DNA from: Bradyrhizobium centrolobii
Lineage (GTDB): Bacteria > Pseudomonadota > Alphaproteobacteria > Rhizobiales > Xanthobacteraceae
NCBI RefSeq assembly: GCF_001641635.1
Contig: NZ_LUUB01000104.1
Location: 2,501-57,893, forward strand
Length of the DNA: 55,393 nucleotides
Reading direction: 5' to 3'
The notes under the pieces are model-generated. The model saw nothing but the letters and a program-made list of their open reading frames with translations, made no database searches and was not told the origin of the DNA. A program made the translations under genes and the position numbers. Positions 46,963 to 54,538 of the stretch are shown in pieces (position 1 is the stretch's first letter; every line of letters starts with the position of its first letter).

Positions 46963-47940
46963 CTACTCCACCTTGATCTCCGACGCCTTGATGATCGGCC
47001 ACCAGCGCTCCGCCTCCTCCTTCTGGTAGGCGCGCAGCGCTTCCGGCGATTGCTGCATCAGGGGCGAAACCTGGATGCCGAGTTCGGCAAAACGCTGCTT
47101 CACCGGCGGGCTCGCCAGGATGTGGACCATGGCGGCGTTGAGCTTTGCAATGATGTCCCTCGGCGTGCCCTTCGGCACCCACAGCCCATACCAGAGCGAG
47201 GCCGAGAAGCCGGGCAAGCCGGCCTCGTCCGCGCTCGGGATGTTCGGCCAGGACGGCGACCGCGACTTGCTCGTGACCGCGAACGACTTGATGCTGCCGG
47301 CACCGACGAGGGACTTGAAGTTCGAGGCGGGCTCGATCATCGCATCGATCTGACCGGCGACGAGGTCCTGCATCGCCGGCCCGTTGCCGCGATAGGGCAC
47401 GAACTGGAATTTGGTGCCGGTTTCCTTCTGGAACGAGATGCCGGCGAGATGGCCTGTGGCACCGACGCCAGCGATGCCGACCGACGCCTTGTCCGGATTG
47501 GCCTTCAGCCACGCGATCAATTGTTTGAGATCGTCGGCAGGCAGATCCTTGCGGCCGACGATCAGGAGCGGCTCGCTGCCGATCAGGATGACCGGCTCGA
47601 GATCGCGCAAGAGATTGAACGGCAGTGCGTAGAGCCCCCCGGTCAGCATGTGGGTGGTCGAGGTTCCAATCGACAGCGTATGGCCGTCGGATGCGGCCCG
47701 CACCGCGCGGCCGACGCCGAGCGAGCCGGCCGCACCGCCGACATTCTCGATGACGATCGGCTGCTTCAGCACGGCATGCAGGCGTTCGCCGAGGAACCGC
47801 GCCAGCGTGTCTGTCGCCCCGCCCGCCGGGAACGGCACGATCATGGTGATGGAACGCGCGGGATAATCTTCGGCCGCCACAGGCCCGATCGACGCAGCAC
47901 CAAGCACGGCCGCGCGCAGCACGGCGAGCCTGCATTGCAT
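46963..47940 (-). CDS. Tripartite tricarboxylate transporter substrate-binding protein (Bug family)
   Basis: This is a 325-residue periplasmic binding protein. The signal peptide (LAVLRAAVLGAASIGPVAAE) is followed by the Bug-family start YPARSITMIVPFPAGGATDTLAR and the conserved VGVGAVGATGHLAG-like and VPYRGNGPAMQDLVAGQID segments. Bug proteins bind carboxylates for TctAB permeases or for sensing. No tctA or tctB gene is in the window, so it is an orphan binding protein, as is common in Bradyrhizobium and Burkholderiales. Confidence 0.93.
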   Translation of the reverse strand: MQCRLAVLRAAVLGAASIGPVAAEDYPARSITMIVPFPAGGATDTLARFLGERLHAVLKQPIVIENVGGAAGSLGVGRAVRAASDGHTLSIGTSTTHMLTGGLYALPFNLLRDLEPVILIGSEPLLIVGRKDLPADDLKQLIAWLKANPDKASVGIAGVGATGHLAGISFQKETGTKFQFVPYRGNGPAMQDLVAGQIDAMIEPASNFKSLVGAGSIKSFAVTSKSRSPSWPNIPSADEAGLPGFSASLWYGLWVPKGTPRDIIAKLNAAMVHILASPPVKQRFAELGIQVSPLMQQSPEALRAYQKEEAERWWPIIKASEIKVE

Positions 47941-48098
47941 GGATCCCCGAATCGCGGCGTTTTTGAGCGCTTGCCACCCCGCCGCCGCATTGCTTGCGCC
48001 TGAATAAGTTGCTCAACGGGCTTCACAATCCCGTCACGCTGCATGTAGTATGTCAATACATGCTGCTTCGCAGCGTATATGGAGGCCGGGAGCGTTAC

Positions 48099-48656
48099 TT
48101 GAACGCACATGTCTCGCAAGGCAGTTGGCCGGTGTTGGTGCTGAATGCGGACTTCCGGCCGCTGAGTTACTACCCGCTGTCGCTCTGGTCCTGGCAGGAC
48201 GCGATCAAGGCGGTGTTCCTCGACCGCGTCAACATCGTCGCGCATTACGATCAGGCGGTTCGAAGTCCCACGCTGGAAATGCAGTTACCGAGCGTGGTCT
48301 CGCTCAAATCCTTCGTCAAACCGACCACGCATCCCGCCTTCACCCGTTTCAACGTCTTCCTGCGCGATCGTTTCGCCTGCCAATATTGCGGCTCGCCCGA
48401 AGACCTCACCTTCGATCACATCATCCCGCGCAGCAAGGGCGGCCAGACCACCTGGGAGAATGTGGTCGCGGCATGCTCGCCCTGTAACCTGCGCAAGGGC
48501 AATCTCACGCCGGCGCAGGCAAAAATGTTTCCGCGTCAACACGCGTTCGCGCCGACCGTGCACCAGCTCCACCGCAACGGCCGGCTCTTCCCGCCGAACT
48601 ATCTGCACGACAGCTGGCTCGACTACCTCTACTGGGATACGGAGCTGGATCCGTAG
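48099..48656 (+). CDS. HNH endonuclease
   Basis: The 185-residue protein has an N-terminal part WPVLVLNADFRPLSYYPLS and an HNH domain with zinc cysteines CQYCGS and CSPCN around the catalytic FDHIIPRSKGG and WENVV. The family is widespread and single copy in Alphaproteobacteria; its biological role is not settled. I use the TTG at 48099 with GGGAG 6 nt upstream because homologues I recall begin near NAHVSQGSWP; an ATG at 48060 and one at 47994 also lie in frame. It is the last core-like gene before the decayed region. Confidence 0.88.
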   Translation: MNAHVSQGSWPVLVLNADFRPLSYYPLSLWSWQDAIKAVFLDRVNIVAHYDQAVRSPTLEMQLPSVVSLKSFVKPTTHPAFTRFNVFLRDRFACQYCGSPEDLTFDHIIPRSKGGQTTWENVVAACSPCNLRKGNLTPAQAKMFPRQHAFAPTVHQLHRNGRLFPPNYLHDSWLDYLYWDTELDP

Positions 48657-48679
48657 GATGCCGCCAGTACCCTCCTGGG

Positions 48680-48715
48680 ACTCAATTAAACGTCAAAAGA
48701 CCCAATTAAGTGTCA
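48680..48715. repeat. Tandem IS-end-like repeats (possible IS21-type remnant)
   Basis: Two 16-base direct repeats, ACTCAATTAAACGTCA (48680-48695) and ACCCAATTAAGTGTCA (48700-48715), lie 20 bases apart in an AT-rich patch just after the HNH gene. Multiple short terminal repeats with this kind of spacing are typical of IS21-family ends. No transposase remains, so this is an inference from pattern. The rest of 48716-48877 shows nothing recognisable. Confidence 0.45.
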
Positions 48716-48877
48716 TGTTTTTTGGGACCCGCGGACGAGGCTAGTTCGCGAAATTTGCAACCTTAGATCGATGCAGGCCGCGGTCGCCGTCGATGACCCT
48801 GAAACTATGTCCACGGCGCCGATGCGCGCACAGGGAGTGTGCTCCTTGAGCTCGAAGAACCCGCACTGGGGGAGCGA

Positions 48878-48953
48878 AGACCTGCAGCTCAATGATTAGA
48901 GCCGCTCGCTCATAACGGTCTGGTTGCAGGTTCGAGTCCTGCCGGGCCCACCA
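48878..48953 (+). tRNA. tRNA-Met (anticodon CAT), probably a pseudogene
   Basis: A 76-nt tRNA-like sequence contains a good D-arm (GCTCAATGATTAGAGC), anticodon loop CTCATAA, a perfect T-arm (GCAGGTTCGAGTCCTGC) and an encoded CCA. The 5' acceptor strand AGACCTG does not pair properly with the 3' strand CGGGCCC (three clear mismatches) and the anticodon stem has one more mismatch. The 3' half thus looks intact and the 5' side decayed, as expected where an element integrated in a tRNA gene and replaced part of it. A functional gene is unlikely. Confidence 0.55.
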
Positions 48954-49183
48954 GTGATTTCAAGAGGTATCGGTTCGCATCAGCGCTGACTCGGATTCGC
49001 AAGAATTGACTCCTCGCCCTCCAGGAGTCCTTCCGTGAATGGTTCGCCCGCCAATTGGCGGTCCTGGAAAAGACCACGGGGTCCAGTATTCCCGGATCGC
49101 TGCGCGGATTACCAAACCGCGGCCGGCTTGGCTGACCGGCATCGCTGAACAGGCCTAATATCAATCCTTTCACGGTGGAGAGA

Positions 49184-49211
49184 GCGGTTCGATTCCGCTA
49201 GGGAGCGCCAG
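49184..49211 (+). pseudogene. tRNA 3'-end fragment (T-arm, acceptor strand, CCA)
   Basis: The sequence has a T-stem pair AGCGG / CCGCT around the loop TTCGATT, followed by AGGGAGC, a discriminator G and CCA. No matching anticodon or D-arm lies upstream. It is about 230 bases after the degenerate tRNA-Met. Orphan tRNA 3' ends like this are left as attachment sites of integrated elements. The parent tRNA is not identified. Confidence 0.55.
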
Positions 49212-49256
49212 CAAAATCAATCACTTAACGCCATACTCGCTCACCGTGTCCAACAC

Positions 49257-49424
49257 ATGGCCAATATACGCGTGTGGACGAGAAGACAGCGCGAACTGGC
49301 CGGACTGCGGGAGTTGGAGCGGCTTTGCCTGGAATGGGCTAACGACGTGGATCTCGCGCTCGCGCGCGACGGACTGCTCGCACTGGCCGCAGGTTACAAG
49401 GCGGCACAGCGGAGGCAGACGTAA
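49257..49424 (+). CDS. Possible small helical protein
   Basis: This 55-residue frame begins MANIRVWTRRQRELAGLREL and continues as a charged amphipathic helix (CLEWANDVDLALARDGLLA) ending AAQRRQT. The alternating hydrophobic and charged residues look like a real helical protein rather than noise. There is no good ribosome binding site. No family recognised. It lies inside the decayed region just after the tRNA fragment. Confidence 0.4.
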   Translation: MANIRVWTRRQRELAGLRELERLCLEWANDVDLALARDGLLALAAGYKAAQRRQT

Positions 49425-49534
49425 TCGATAGCGACTAACGCTGCAGCTGAGGGCGAGCGCACTTAGAGAGGACGATAGTTAAACTCTGGAGACAGCATTC
49501 CGGCGCTCGAGACGTGCCGACTCTGGGTGTCTGT

Positions 49535-49807
49535 TTACTGGCGAAGTTCGGAAGTGACAGGCCGGCAGTCAAACGCCGCTTTACTTTGCGGTAGCGCGCC
49601 GCGTCTGACTGCGCGTGCTTTGCCAGGGGCAATGTCCGATTGTCCCTGATAGATGCGGCTTAGACCGATGTAACCGTTGGTGCGTGCTGGTCGGCAAGGT
49701 ATCGTGCCTAAGTCCACCTGCGCGCTCGCGACGCCAGGGAAACTCGCCAGCAATATCGCGACAACACTCGCGATCGAATAGGTTATGCCGCCTCCAAACG
49801 CAGGCAA
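49535..49807 (-). CDS. Possible small secreted protein
   Basis: The 90-residue frame has a convincing signal peptide (YSIASVVAILLASFPGVASAQ, cleavage near residue 29), then a short mature part with two cysteines (IPCRPAR and FDCRPV) that could form a disulfide. It begins 16 bases after the stop of the 49823-50200 gene on the same strand. No family recognised; the signal peptide is the main evidence. Confidence 0.45.
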   Translation of the reverse strand: MPAFGGGITYSIASVVAILLASFPGVASAQVDLGTIPCRPARTNGYIGLSRIYQGQSDIAPGKARAVRRGALPQSKAAFDCRPVTSELRQ

Positions 49808-49822
49808 TGGATGCGAGGAGCG

Positions 49823-50200
49823 CTATTTGATCGTCGCGTGCACGGTGATTACCGACGTGCCAGAAGCCGTCGGCCCCTGCCCCGTTGCCTTGATGGCAAA
49901 AGTATCGGTTCCCTTGTATTTGGTCTTCGCTTTGTATTCGAACGTAGACTGATTGAGCCTTTTCAGCTTGCCGTGTGTCGGTTTTTGAGAGATGTCCGAG
50001 CCATTCACAGTGCCGCGCATCCTGATTGGGAACTGGCAACTTTCCCCGGATGCGAGGTCAATGTCGGCCATCGAATTCTCGCCCCAGTCCGCTAGCGTCC
50101 CTGAAATTGAGCATTCAGAGACGGGCCGCGCCAAAGACACAGACAGCAGGCTTGGACCGCCAGCGATAAGCACCAACGCGGCGAACTTGGACAACTGCAT
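49823..50200 (-). CDS. Secreted protein with Ig-like beta domain
   Basis: The 125-residue protein has a signal peptide (FAALVLIAGGPSLLSVSLA, cleavage near 24) and a mature part with two cysteines (ECSISG and ESCQFPI) and the pattern QKPTHGKLKRLNQSTFEYKAKTKYKGTDTFAIKATG, which resembles bacterial Ig-like/cadherin-type repeat units ending in a VITVHATIK strand. Small secreted proteins of this kind occur in Bradyrhizobium; function unknown. It and the next small gene may form one transcript. Confidence 0.7.
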   Translation of the reverse strand: MQLSKFAALVLIAGGPSLLSVSLARPVSECSISGTLADWGENSMADIDLASGESCQFPIRMRGTVNGSDISQKPTHGKLKRLNQSTFEYKAKTKYKGTDTFAIKATGQGPTASGTSVITVHATIK

Positions 50201-50303
50201 AGTTCGCTTCTCCGCAGAGTTGCCAGTTTACGGACATCACTCCTCAGGCACCCCCGCCATGCGCCTACCCGATTGAGAGAGCTGCAGCAGGCGAGCGCGG
50301 CCT

Positions 50304-50819
50304 TCAAACTGACGGCGAGGGAGGAACGGCTGCCTGGACATTAGCCAATGCCGCTTGAAGCGCCGCTTCCTTGGTGTGGTCGAGCGAAGTTTTTAACACC
50401 GTACCGCCTTCGCCCTTGAGACCTTCAAGCACTTTGTCAGCTGTTACCTTACGCACCAACACAAAGAGGGCAGCGGTTCCGGGTTGAATAGCGGCAGCGG
50501 TCTCCTTCATCCATTTGTCGTCGATGCCAACATCGGTCAGGTATCCGCCAAGGGTGCCGGATGCCGCACCTAGGGCAGCTCCCACCAGCGGCATCAGAAA
50601 GATCAGACCGATAAGCGTTCCCCAAAAAGTTCCCGAAACCGCACCCGCAGCCGTGGTGTTGATTAGCTGGTTAAGTTTGATGTGACCTTGAGCATCCTTC
50701 ACCGCGACCACCGCGTCGCCAAGCTCGATCAGGTACTCTTTCTGCATCGCCAGCAATTTCTGGCGAACTTCTTCAGCCTTTGCTTCCGTGGGAAACGCAA
50801 TCACGACCAGGTCGCTCAT
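50304..50819 (-). CDS. DUF1269 domain-containing membrane protein
   Basis: The 171-residue protein of the DUF1269 family has a ferredoxin-like N-terminal part (DLVVIAFPTEAKAEEVRQKL), a central glycine-rich hydrophobic hairpin (GAVSGTFWGTLIGLIFLMPLV, then GAALGAASGTLGGYL) and a C-terminal part with LFVLVRKVTADKVLEGL. Function unknown; the glycine-zipper region suggests membrane association. A strong AAAGGAGAAC precedes the ATG. These genes are frequent in stress-related accessory clusters. Confidence 0.88.
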   Translation of the reverse strand: MSDLVVIAFPTEAKAEEVRQKLLAMQKEYLIELGDAVVAVKDAQGHIKLNQLINTTAAGAVSGTFWGTLIGLIFLMPLVGAALGAASGTLGGYLTDVGIDDKWMKETAAAIQPGTAALFVLVRKVTADKVLEGLKGEGGTVLKTSLDHTKEAALQAALANVQAAVPPSPSV

Positions 50820-51108
50820 GGTAGTTCTCCTTTTGGAAGCCCGAATTGCAGGCCAAATGACTGTCGCTGGTCTTGATCTACGTCAATCTCTCACGCGAAA
50901 GCGCATGACGCTGAGGTCCGACCGCGACGCAAACAGCGCCTGTAGAGTTCCTCCTATTGCGGTCACCAAGCTCAAGCGCCGTGAGTACGTCGCCCGCGTT
51001 TGTCTTAGTTCCGCTCAGTCACAGCGCGACTGAACGTAGCCGACTGCTCCCGGCACTGTGCGATCGATCAGTCCGCTTATCCCAGTCGCTCCCAAGGTTC
51101 GCATATTG

Positions 51109-51309
51109 CTACCGATTCACCAGCCAGAAGATTACGCTCAGCACCACGCTGATGATGAGCGAGGTCATCAGGGGAAAGTAGAAGGAAAAGCCCGGCCGCT
51201 CGATAGCGATGTCGCCGGGAAGCCGACCGAGCCCAAGCCTGCCGATAAAGGGCCAGACGACGCCGGCGGCGAGGAGGACCAGCCCGAAGATGATGAGTGT
51301 GCGGGACAT
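51109..51309 (-). CDS. DUF2905 domain-containing membrane protein
   Basis: The 66-residue protein matches DUF2905: MSRTLIIFGLVLLAAGVVWP as a first membrane span, the loop GRLGLGRLPGDIAIERPGF and a second span SLIISVVLSVIFWLVNR. The ATG at 51309 is chosen for the GGAGG located 8 nt upstream; a five-codon extension is possible. Function unknown. The 289 bases between this gene and DUF1269 hold nothing recognisable. Confidence 0.88.
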   Translation of the reverse strand: MSRTLIIFGLVLLAAGVVWPFIGRLGLGRLPGDIAIERPGFSFYFPLMTSLIISVVLSVIFWLVNR

Positions 51310-51514
51310 CCTAACCTCCATCAACCTAGCGTTCGACCGCCGCGAGCCGACACTTTTCTACCCCGGATCCCGGCCTCCGCTCTTTAGCTAGGGATGGTCC
51401 CCGCGACGCTGCAAGGCTTGCTCATGAATTTCGCGGCGCTTCGGGGTCAGAAGCGGAAGTCTGGGGCTGCCAAGAACTTGGTTCGCTCTGGCTCTGATAA
51501 CGGACATGCCAGGG

Positions 51515-52115
51515 CTAAGCGGCCTGCTCCGCCTCCGCCGAGAGGCCGTCGTCGCGCTTTTTGTTAATGAGGTTCAAAAGCCGGGCTGCCGCCCGAGCGT
51601 CGCATGGCGCGCGATGGTGGTCTTCGAGCTCGATGTCGCAGATCGCGCACAACTTTCCGAGTCCGTACGATTTGTGCCCGGGATATCGACGCCGCATTCC
51701 TACGCAAGTGCAAAGCTTCGGAAAGCGGAAGCGTCGTTCGAGCCGCTCATACTCGTACGACAGAAAGCCGTAGTCGAAGTTCACGTTTGTGGCCGACGAA
51801 GATGCCGTCGCCCATGAACGCCATGAAACTGTCGGCGATTTCGTGGAACACGGGAGCATCTCGAACCATCTGGTTGGTGATGCCGGTCAGCTCGACGATC
51901 TTCGCGGGGATCGGCCGCTGCGGATTGACGAGCGAATGCCACTCGTCGACCACTTGATGGTTACGGACCTTGACTGCTCCGATTTCGGTGATGCGATCAC
52001 CGGACGACCAGGCTCCCGTGGTCTCGATGTCGACGACCACGTAGTCCTGTTCCGGGTCGAATCGGTAATCCACGCGGCCGATCTCGGCTGGGAAGCCGGC
52101 GTTCTCCAGTTGGAG
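51515..52115 (-). pseudogene. Frameshifted 3'-5' exonuclease (DnaQ-like)
   Basis: The first frame (52115 to about 51788) reads ENAGFPAEIGRVDYRFDPEQ, then VVVDIETTG (exonuclease motif I), ITEIGAVKV and GIFVGH. At 51786-51788 an AAA run (minus strand) has one base too many; the next frame continues NVNFDYGFLSYEYERLERRF and ends with HHRAPCDARAAARLLNL, which holds the HxAxxDA motif III. Removing one A restores a single DEDDh exonuclease. A stop lies in frame just upstream of 52115, so the N-terminus is also lost. The gene is therefore broken twice. Confidence 0.8.
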
Positions 52116-52359
52116 TCAGCAATAGTTTCAGGACCAAGAGTAGCCAGGTCCCATAACCCGACATACCGGAGTTTTGCGCTACGACCGGGGCCGGAAAGCC
52201 GCCGCCCGCGACACATTTAAGCGGGCGGCGTTCTTGTAATCCACCAGATAACGACAAAAGCCCCGGTTGAACCTTGGCGAAAAATGGAATCTGCAGTTGC
52301 TTGCAGGCACCATCCGAAAGCGTACGATTCAGGTGATTTGCAAAATTTGGAGGCACAGC

Positions 52360-52449
52360 ATGGCTGCAGTCCTCGTTTTCAAACTCGCCATACTTCGATT
52401 AAGCGTTTTCTCGACTGTCCTCGCTTACACGCTCATTTTGGGCTTTTGA
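52360..52449 (+). CDS. Possible 29-residue hydrophobic peptide
   Basis: A short frame starting at ATG 52360 has a strong ribosome binding site (TTGGAGG, 6-7 nt upstream) and encodes MAAVLVFKLAILRLSVFST plus ten more mostly hydrophobic residues. It would form a single membrane helix with two or three positive charges on one side, like small membrane peptides or type I toxins. A GC-rich hairpin follows 8 bases after the stop. Coding is inferred from RBS and composition only. Confidence 0.4.
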   Translation: MAAVLVFKLAILRLSVFSTVLAYTLILGF

Positions 52450-52478
52450 AAAAGACAGGCCGCCTCTGTTGGCGGCCT
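52449..52478 (-). terminator. Intrinsic terminator, mainly for the minus strand
   Basis: AGGCCGCC and GGCGGCCT (52457-52478) form an 8-bp stem with a 6-base loop. On the minus strand it is followed by TGTCTTTTTC, a good U tract, and lies 80 bases after the stop of the 276-residue gene. On the plus strand the following CTTCCCC is weak but may end the short peptide transcript. Confidence 0.75.
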
Positions 52479-52559
52479 CTTCCCCGTCCGCAGTGCTTGG
52501 GCACGTTCCGAAATAAATTGAGCTTAACCGGCTCGGTCGGCGTGCGGGAACCGAGAAGC

Positions 52560-53390
52560 TCACTGCATGTCTCTTAGCTTATTGACATGACCCAGGCGCC
52601 GCAGCTCATTTGTGTAGCGGTGGATTTCTTGGGTACGTTCCTCTCCTTCCAAGCCTTTGATGTCAGCGCTGATTTCTGCCGCGAGAGCAAGGAACGGAAG
52701 CTGTTCGTTGTCCTGAAGGCCGAGTCGCAGGAATATCTCCCGCATCTTCAAAAGTAATATTTCCAAGAAAATGTGCGACCCGCTCGACTTCTTTTGGAAT
52801 GCCTTCAGGCGGTTGATGTACTCGGGCAGCTTCAGGTCCGCGTACACCGAAGTCTGCAGGAATTGGTCAGAGAGGGATTTAGCTAGGCCATCGTTCTTGA
52901 GCTGCAAGGACAGTTTCTGCGATCCGAGGTCTCGTCGCATGACATCGGACGTGTAAACCGGAATCATAAGAAAGAACATCCGTAGAAAGCGAGCGTCCAG
53001 TTTGGCTGGAAAGTCCAATTCAAGGTTTAGATCGCCTATCTGTAGCCGCCTCTTCTCGATCACGTTCTTGAAGACAATGCAGGCATACAGAATTAGTTTG
53101 GACCAGCCGGCAAGGATTCTCGATAAGTGCTGCTCCTTCTTTTCGCGCGGGATGTTCTCCAGGTTTTTTAGAGCAACCGTATAGGCACGCAGGCTCAGAA
53201 CCCAACCCGGTAGCGTTCCGACGACCTCTGAGCGATGTGCTTGAGGCTTCACATCTTCGCTGTCTGGCGCCTGCAAGGACACCGCTTCATCTCGCTCTGC
53301 CGGTGAGGCGCTTGTTAGTTGCTTTTCGATGCTGCTCGTAAACTCCTCGACGTCCGTCTTCTTCACTGCAGGGACCGACAGGGTCTCCAA
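52560..53390 (-). CDS. Protein of unknown function, atypical composition
   Basis: The 276-residue protein is helical and charged, without signal peptide or membrane span. Features are an acidic N-terminal stretch (about 1-55), a Lys-rich central helix (ENIPREKKEQHLSRILAGW), VYTSDVMRRDLG, and the long helix LEILLLKMREIFLRLGLQDN. I recognise no family or catalytic motif. Its base composition is visibly less GC-rich than the flanks, with more AAG, TTG and TTC codons, which suggests acquisition by transfer. An intrinsic terminator follows. It is probably cargo of the decayed element. Confidence 0.65.
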   Translation of the reverse strand: METLSVPAVKKTDVEEFTSSIEKQLTSASPAERDEAVSLQAPDSEDVKPQAHRSEVVGTLPGWVLSLRAYTVALKNLENIPREKKEQHLSRILAGWSKLILYACIVFKNVIEKRRLQIGDLNLELDFPAKLDARFLRMFFLMIPVYTSDVMRRDLGSQKLSLQLKNDGLAKSLSDQFLQTSVYADLKLPEYINRLKAFQKKSSGSHIFLEILLLKMREIFLRLGLQDNEQLPFLALAAEISADIKGLEGEERTQEIHRYTNELRRLGHVNKLRDMQ

Positions 53391-53562
53391 AAGCTACGGG
53401 AAAAAGCCACGGTAACCGGCTCGCTTATCAACGCGCCGACGGTGGGCCAATGTGGATCACGCGCATCTCGGGCCGGTTCGGAGACAATGAGCGGCATAAC
53501 CAGAGCCGATATGCTACTATCCACGCCTAGTAACGCCTTGGCCGCCAGTGAAGGTTGCCTGA

Positions 53563-54378
53563 ATGCGGGAATTCCTGTTCTTCGTCGCATCGAGCTTCTG
53601 GGCGGGCGCTGCGCATGCGGCGACGCCGGGGCACGGCAAGACCATCGCGGCCGCTTACATCGTTGGCGCGCGCGGCAAGCCGATCGACGCGGTGATCCTT
53701 GGAATTTTCGTCACTCTGTCCCACACCAGCGGGATCGTGCTGGTCGGCGTGCTCGCCTCGCTCGGCTCGACCTGGCTGCGGCCGCAGCGCATCGAAGCCT
53801 ATTTGGCGGTTGCGGTCGGTATCCTGGTGATCGTGCTCGGCCTATGGATGCTGTGGGCGCAGCGCGATCTTGTGGCGCTCGCCATGGGCGAAGCCGGCGA
53901 GCCGGGCGATGGCACCAGCCGCGCGCGGGATCACAATCACCACCATGCTCACGACCATCTGCGTGGCCATGAGCACGGCGAGCCTGTGGCCTGGCATAGC
54001 CACGGATTCGGCAAGGTCCACGCCCATCGACTGGACGTCGTGGTCGAGAACCGTCCGAAACTGCCTGTGCTGCTGGCGCTGGGTATTGCGGGCGGCCTGC
54101 TCCCCGATCCAGCCGCGCTGGCGCTGTTGCTCGGCGCGCTGTCGAGCGGAAAAGTTCTGCTCGGCTTGGTCACGGTCGTGGTGTTCAGCCTCGGCTTCGC
54201 GGCGACGCTGGTGGTGGTCGGCATCGTCGCCGCGAAAGTCGGCGAAAAGGTGCTCGACTGGCTGGCCAGCATCTGGATGATCCGCCTGCAGATCGCCACC
54301 AGTCTGCTGATCGTCGGCATGGGCGTGGTACTGACCATCCGCGCCGCGTCCGAACTGGCGGCGTTGCCGGCGGGCTGA
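53563..54378 (+). CDS. Nickel/cobalt exporter of the NicO (RcnA-like) family
   Basis: The 271-residue membrane protein has AATPGHGKTIAAAYIVGARG (the NicO HAxxPGHGK-type motif near 19-38), VTLSHTSGIVLVGVLASLG, a histidine-rich cytoplasmic loop (about 122-155, with DHNHHHAHDHLRGHEHGE) and four further membrane spans in the second half (GIAGGLLPDPAALALLLGAL). Expected role: nickel or cobalt efflux. The N-terminus is short compared with RcnA; the ATG has GAAGG upstream, but an original first span may be lost at the edge of the unusual region. Confidence 0.87.
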   Translation: MREFLFFVASSFWAGAAHAATPGHGKTIAAAYIVGARGKPIDAVILGIFVTLSHTSGIVLVGVLASLGSTWLRPQRIEAYLAVAVGILVIVLGLWMLWAQRDLVALAMGEAGEPGDGTSRARDHNHHHAHDHLRGHEHGEPVAWHSHGFGKVHAHRLDVVVENRPKLPVLLALGIAGGLLPDPAALALLLGALSSGKVLLGLVTVVVFSLGFAATLVVVGIVAAKVGEKVLDWLASIWMIRLQIATSLLIVGMGVVLTIRAASELAALPAG

Positions 54379-54383
54379 ATGTT

Positions 54384-54432
54384 TAGAGCGCGAGGGCCTT
54401 TCTTCGATGTGGCATCCCGCTCTACCTTTTTG
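54384..54432 (+). terminator. Possible terminator after the NicO gene
   Basis: TAGAGCG (54384-54390) and CGCTCTA (54418-54424) can pair over a 27-base loop and are followed by CCTTTTTG. The loop is long, so the call is moderate. Confidence 0.4.
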
Positions 54433-54538
54433 TTCGAGCATGATTTTTTCGGAAGACCGGCACCCGCACTCTTGGGGATTTAGAATTCCTATTGGGTTTG
54501 CCGCGAGTCCGATTGGAATTTCAAATCCACCGCATTGG

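Noticed and set aside
48910..49173. 87-codon minus-strand frame ending in GPAGLEPATRPL
   Set aside because: This ending is the well-known false translation of the complement of a tRNA T-arm and acceptor. The frame lies over the degenerate tRNA-Met.
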